Assembly: GCF_003058195.1 (NCBI RefSeq)
Contig: NZ_QBUH01000009.1
Location: 1 to 64,000, forward strand
Source: Elizabethkingia sp. YR214
GTDB taxonomy: Bacteria; Bacteroidota; Bacteroidia; Flavobacteriales; Weeksellaceae
Reading direction: 5' to 3'
DNA: 64,000 bases
Position 1 is the first letter of the stretch. Each line of letters opens with the position of its first letter. The position numbers and the translations under genes are program-made. Below are positions 60,769-64,000 of this stretch, piece by piece. The notes beneath the pieces are model-generated. The model worked only from the letters and a program-made list of their open reading frames with translations. It was not told the DNA's origin and made no database searches.

Positions 60769-63207
60769 ATGGAAGTTACAGATATTGAAACATCACAGGT
60801 TACTTTTGAAGATTTCAAAAAACAGATACTTGCGGATTACAAACTAGGAAGAGTCTCAAGAGAAATGAGCCTTTTAGGAAGGAGAGAGGTATTAACCGGA
60901 AAAGCCAAGTTTGGTATTTTCGGAGACGGGAAGGAACTTCCTCAGCTAGCAATGTCCAGAGTATTCAGAGATGGAGACTTCAGATCAGGGTACTACCGTG
61001 ATCAGACTTTTGCGATGGCAATTCATGCATTAACACCAGAAAGCTTCTTTGCTTCTTTATATGCAGATACGGATGTAGAAAGAGATCCAGCATCTGCAGG
61101 AAGACAAATGAACGGGCACTTTGCTACGAGATCTTTAAATGAAGATGGTAGCTGGAAGGACCTTACCAAGATTAAAAACATCAGTTCAGATATTTCACCA
61201 ACAGCAGGACAAATGCCTCGTTTATTAGGACTTGCTCAGGCTTCTAATTATTATAAAAATAATAATTATCCGGGATCGGAAAAATTCTCTAACGGAGGTA
61301 ATGAAGTTGCCTTCGGGACTATTGGAGATGCTTCTACAGCTGAAGGACATTTCTGGGAAACGATTAATGCCGCAGGTGCATTACAGGTTCCTATGATTAT
61401 GTCTATCTGGGATGATGGTTATGGAATTTCTGTATCAACTAAAAACCAGAGAGCCAAAGAAGATATAACAGAGATGCTGTCTGGATTCCAGAGAAAAGAA
61501 GGTGAGAAACAAGGTTTCGAACTTATCCAAGTAAAAGCATGGGATTATCCGGCACTACAGGATGCATATACTAAGGCAGAACATTTTGCAAGAACAGAAA
61601 GAGTTCCTGTAATTATTCATGTTATTGAGGTTACACAACCACAAGGGCATTCTACATCTGGTTCTCACGAACGTTATAAATCTGCAGAAAGATTAGAGTG
61701 GGAGCAGGAACACGATGGATTGAAAAAATTCCGTGAGTGGATTCTGAACTATGAAATTGAAGGTGAAGAAGGATCAATGGTACTAGCTTCTGACGAAGAA
61801 TTGGATCTTATAGACAGAGAAGCTAAGAAAGAAGCTAAAGAAGGTCAGAAGAAAGCTTGGGACGTATATCAGGGAACAATTGTTTCGTTAAAGGATAAAG
61901 CATTACCAGCAGTAGAGAAATTAGCTGCTGTATCTGCAAACCCTGCAGGGATAAATGAAGAGATTGAAAAATTCAAATCACTTATTACTATTGCTAAAAA
62001 AGAAGTTTTCCATTTACTAAGAAGATCTCTTTGGGTAACAAGAGGTGAGAACTCTGCAGAGCGTCAGGCTGTAAAAAATATATTAAATGATTTAACAGCT
62101 GTAGAAAGAGATAATTACTCTTCTCACTTGTATAGTGAATCAGAATGGCAGGCTGTAAACATACCTGAAGTTAAACCAACTTATGCAGATGATGCTGAAA
62201 TGGTAGACGGAAGAGTAGTGATAAGAGATAATTTTGATAAAATATTAGCAAAATATCCTGAATTCCTAATCTTTGGTGAAGACAGTGGAAATATTGGAGA
62301 TGTAAACCAAGGCTTGGAAGGTCTTCAGGAAAAATACGGAGTAGACCGTGTTGCCGATACAGGTATCCGTGAAGCTACAATACTAGGGCAGGGAATTGGT
62401 CTTGCTATGAGAGGACTTCGTCCTGTCGCAGAGATCCAGTATCTTGACTATTTGCTTTACTGTATTCAGGGAATGAGTGATGATTTGGCGACAGTTCATT
62501 ACCGTACGAAAGGTGGGCAGAAAGCTCCGGTTATTGTACGTACAAGAGGTCACCGTTTAGAAGGAATTTGGCATTCGGGATCGCCAATGGCAGGAATTCT
62601 GAACTTAATAAAAGGTATTCATGTATTGGTACCAAGAAATCTTACCAAAGCTGCAGGTTTCTACAATACAATGTTGCAGTCGGATGAACCTTCTCTTATT
62701 ATTGAAACTCTGAATGGATACCGCCTGAAAGAAAAGTTGCCAAACAACTTAGGTGAATTTACGGTACCGGTAGGTAAAGTAGAAATTACAAAAGAAGGAA
62801 CAGACGCTACAGTAGTAACTTACGGTTCTACGTGGAGAGTTGTAATGGAAGCAGCAGCGGAATTAGAAAAACTTGGCGTGAATATTGAAGTAATAGATAT
62901 TCAGTCATTGATGCCGTTTGATATATCTGAAGATATTCTGGAAAGTGTAAAGAAAACAAACCGCTTGGTAGTGGTAGATGAAGATGTACAGGGAGGTGCA
63001 ACAGCTTTCATTCTCCAGCAGGTTATTGAAAAACAAAAAGCGTTCAGACATTTAGATTCAGAACCTTTGACAATAGCAGCACAAGATCACAGACCAGCAT
63101 ACGCTTCAGACGGAGATTATTTCTCCAAACCTTCGGCAGATGATATAGTGGAGAAAATTTATGCATTAGTGCGTGAGTCGAATCCAACAAAATATCCGGA
63201 GATTTAA
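60769..63207 (+). CDS. Branched-chain 2-oxoacid dehydrogenase E1, alpha/beta fusion
   Basis: 812 residues, a natural fusion of the alpha (about 1-370) and beta (about 470-812) subunits of thiamine-diphosphate-dependent 2-oxoisovalerate dehydrogenase. The ThDP-binding loop reads GDASTAEGHFWE with the second half SIWDDGYGIS, a Bacteroidetes-specific variant of GDG...NN. The beta part has LIFGEDSGNIGDVNQG and REATILGQGIGLAMRGLRPV (partial). It should pass acyl groups to an E2 such as the one at 740-2056, 58 kb away; the fusion is a family trait in Bacteroidetes. The OmpA-like gene follows after 13 bases. Confidence 0.93.
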   Translation: MEVTDIETSQVTFEDFKKQILADYKLGRVSREMSLLGRREVLTGKAKFGIFGDGKELPQLAMSRVFRDGDFRSGYYRDQTFAMAIHALTPESFFASLYADTDVERDPASAGRQMNGHFATRSLNEDGSWKDLTKIKNISSDISPTAGQMPRLLGLAQASNYYKNNNYPGSEKFSNGGNEVAFGTIGDASTAEGHFWETINAAGALQVPMIMSIWDDGYGISVSTKNQRAKEDITEMLSGFQRKEGEKQGFELIQVKAWDYPALQDAYTKAEHFARTERVPVIIHVIEVTQPQGHSTSGSHERYKSAERLEWEQEHDGLKKFREWILNYEIEGEEGSMVLASDEELDLIDREAKKEAKEGQKKAWDVYQGTIVSLKDKALPAVEKLAAVSANPAGINEEIEKFKSLITIAKKEVFHLLRRSLWVTRGENSAERQAVKNILNDLTAVERDNYSSHLYSESEWQAVNIPEVKPTYADDAEMVDGRVVIRDNFDKILAKYPEFLIFGEDSGNIGDVNQGLEGLQEKYGVDRVADTGIREATILGQGIGLAMRGLRPVAEIQYLDYLLYCIQGMSDDLATVHYRTKGGQKAPVIVRTRGHRLEGIWHSGSPMAGILNLIKGIHVLVPRNLTKAAGFYNTMLQSDEPSLIIETLNGYRLKEKLPNNLGEFTVPVGKVEITKEGTDATVVTYGSTWRVVMEAAAELEKLGVNIEVIDIQSLMPFDISEDILESVKKTNRLVVVDEDVQGGATAFILQQVIEKQKAFRHLDSEPLTIAAQDHRPAYASDGDYFSKPSADDIVEKIYALVRESNPTKYPEI

Positions 63208-63220
63208 TAAATATTTTATT

Positions 63221-64000
63221 ATGAATAATATATTGAAATTTGTTTTAGCAGGTGGTTTAGGGTTAGCATTAACTTCATGCGGAACTCAGAAAAAGTTAGA
63301 AGCATTACAAACAGATTATCAGAAATGTCTGAACGATTCAGGGCAGAAAGAAAGCCTTATTCAGAGCCAGAAAGTAAGAGTTTCTTCATTGGAAGAGCAA
63401 ATTAATTTGCTTAAAAATCAAAATGTAATTTTACAGGAAAGCCTAAAAGATTGTGCAAGCAACAGCAACAAAGGATCTATGAACATAGAGAAGCTGATTG
63501 GTCAGATCAAAGAATCTCAGGATTACATCAAGAGATTACAAGATGCAAGATCTAAGCAGGACTCTCTGAATATTGCAATATCCAACAAACTGAAAAGATC
63601 TCTTGATAATATCAATGATCAGGATATCGATATTAAAGTTCAGAAAGGTGTTGTATTCATTTCATTATCCGATAAAATGTTATACAAATCCGGTAGCTAC
63701 GAAATCTTGCCTACAGCTGAGACTGTATTAGAGAAAGTAGCACGTGTAATCAATGATTATAGTGATTACGATGTAATGGTAGAAGGACACACTGATACAG
63801 ATCCGATGAAGCCGAATGCATTAATCAGAGATAACTGGGATCTGTCCGCATTGCGTGCAACTTCAGTTGTAAGAATGCTTCAGACTAAATTCGCAGTTAA
63901 TCCTTCCAGAATGACAGCCGGAGGACGTTCCGAATATGTTCCTAAAACAGATAACAATACGCCGATGGGCAAATCTGAGAACAGAAGAACAGAAATTATT
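63221..64000 (+). CDS. OmpA-family peptidoglycan-associated lipoprotein, 3' truncated by the window
   Basis: 260 codons visible, no stop before 64000. The signal peptide ends LALTSC, with a lipobox cysteine near residue 20. A coiled-coil stretch (about 25-125: KKLEALQTDYQKCLND, SLEEQINLLKNQNVILQE, partial) is followed by an OmpA domain (about 140-260) with VEGHTDTDPMKPNALIRDNW (partial), LRATSVVRML and ENRRTEI, where the peptidoglycan-binding Asp/Arg pair lies. It should tether the outer membrane to peptidoglycan. It starts 13 bases after the E1 fusion gene, so it is probably cotranscribed. Confidence 0.9.
   Translation, partial: MNNILKFVLAGGLGLALTSCGTQKKLEALQTDYQKCLNDSGQKESLIQSQKVRVSSLEEQINLLKNQNVILQESLKDCASNSNKGSMNIEKLIGQIKESQDYIKRLQDARSKQDSLNIAISNKLKRSLDNINDQDIDIKVQKGVVFISLSDKMLYKSGSYEILPTAETVLEKVARVINDYSDYDVMVEGHTDTDPMKPNALIRDNWDLSALRATSVVRMLQTKFAVNPSRMTAGGRSEYVPKTDNNTPMGKSENRRTEII

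Noticed and set aside
1-64000. CRISPR arrays, prophage, insertion sequences, T9SS C-terminal tags
   Set aside because: No regular spaced repeats, no integrase or transposase motifs, and no gene with the conserved C-terminal sorting domain were seen.

Overview
The window looks like chromosomal DNA from a flavobacterium, most likely the family Weeksellaceae (Elizabethkingia/Chryseobacterium group). The evidence is AT-rich DNA, many promoters of the Bacteroidetes type (TTG, a 17-23 bp gap, then TAnnTTTG), few Shine-Dalgarno sites, short lipoproteins and SprA/OmpA-style envelope proteins, an alpha/beta-fused branched-chain 2-oxoacid dehydrogenase E1, and a GNAT-nitrilase fusion. The genus is an inference. 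The window opens on the last bases of a 5S rRNA, so it starts just after an rRNA operon. No phage, transposase, CRISPR array or tRNA was seen; this is mostly core genome with envelope, efflux and regulatory islands.

Layout. 1-720: 5S rRNA tail and a 45-codon Pro/Lys-rich small gene. 740-3300: 2-oxoacid dehydrogenase E2 and lipB, the enzyme that starts lipoylation of such E2 proteins. 3.4-11 kb: an OmpR-type two-component system followed by a CzcCBA-type heavy-metal efflux operon, with an 11-bp-phased TTTTAAG array between them. 11-16.6 kb (minus): GNAT-nitrilase fusion, DUF4180 protein, a lipoprotein, a MATE transporter and an NtrC-like regulator lacking a DNA-binding domain. 16.7-20.4 kb: a TPR histidine kinase/LuxR regulator pair and two small exported proteins behind a palindrome-rich promoter. 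20.5-25.3 kb (minus): small housekeeping and hypothetical genes, including a Crp/Fnr regulator next to a VOC-protein promoter carrying a perfect TGTGA-N6-TCACA site, a PLP homeostasis protein and a sirtuin without zinc cysteines.

25.3-32.4 kb: a GH16 beta-glucanase, an acyl-CoA ligase diverging from an acyl-CoA dehydrogenase, and a GH5-CBM6 glucanase. 32.5-37.7 kb: an AraC regulator and an EmrAB-TolC-type tripartite drug pump. 37.8-41.4 kb: a methyltransferase, a membrane protein and metG. 41.5-44.6 kb: four tandem paralogous outer-membrane beta-barrel genes, each preceded by the same TTTGGCA-N4-RTTTGT element, whose spacing resembles a sigma-54 (-24/-12) promoter. 44.8-57.9 kb: aroB, proline dehydrogenase, priA, PBP4, kbl, a MORN-like lipoprotein, a DNA glycosylase, queA, rlmN, an exported protein and a polyprenyl diphosphate synthase. 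57.9-60.7 kb: an inverted dispersed repeat, a DUF1349 protein, a PAS-LuxR regulator and two small membrane proteins. 60.8-64 kb: the E1 alpha/beta fusion and a truncated OmpA-family lipoprotein.

The most interesting material is regulatory: the shared sigma-54-like element in the barrel cluster, with a sigma-54 activator lacking a DNA-binding domain elsewhere in the window; the CRP-consensus operator beside a regulator with the matching RETxxR recognition helix; the phased response-regulator array; and a palindrome that exactly fills a promoter spacer. The small Pro/Lys-rich gene at 547-684 is a well-bounded transcription unit that ordinary gene callers may miss.
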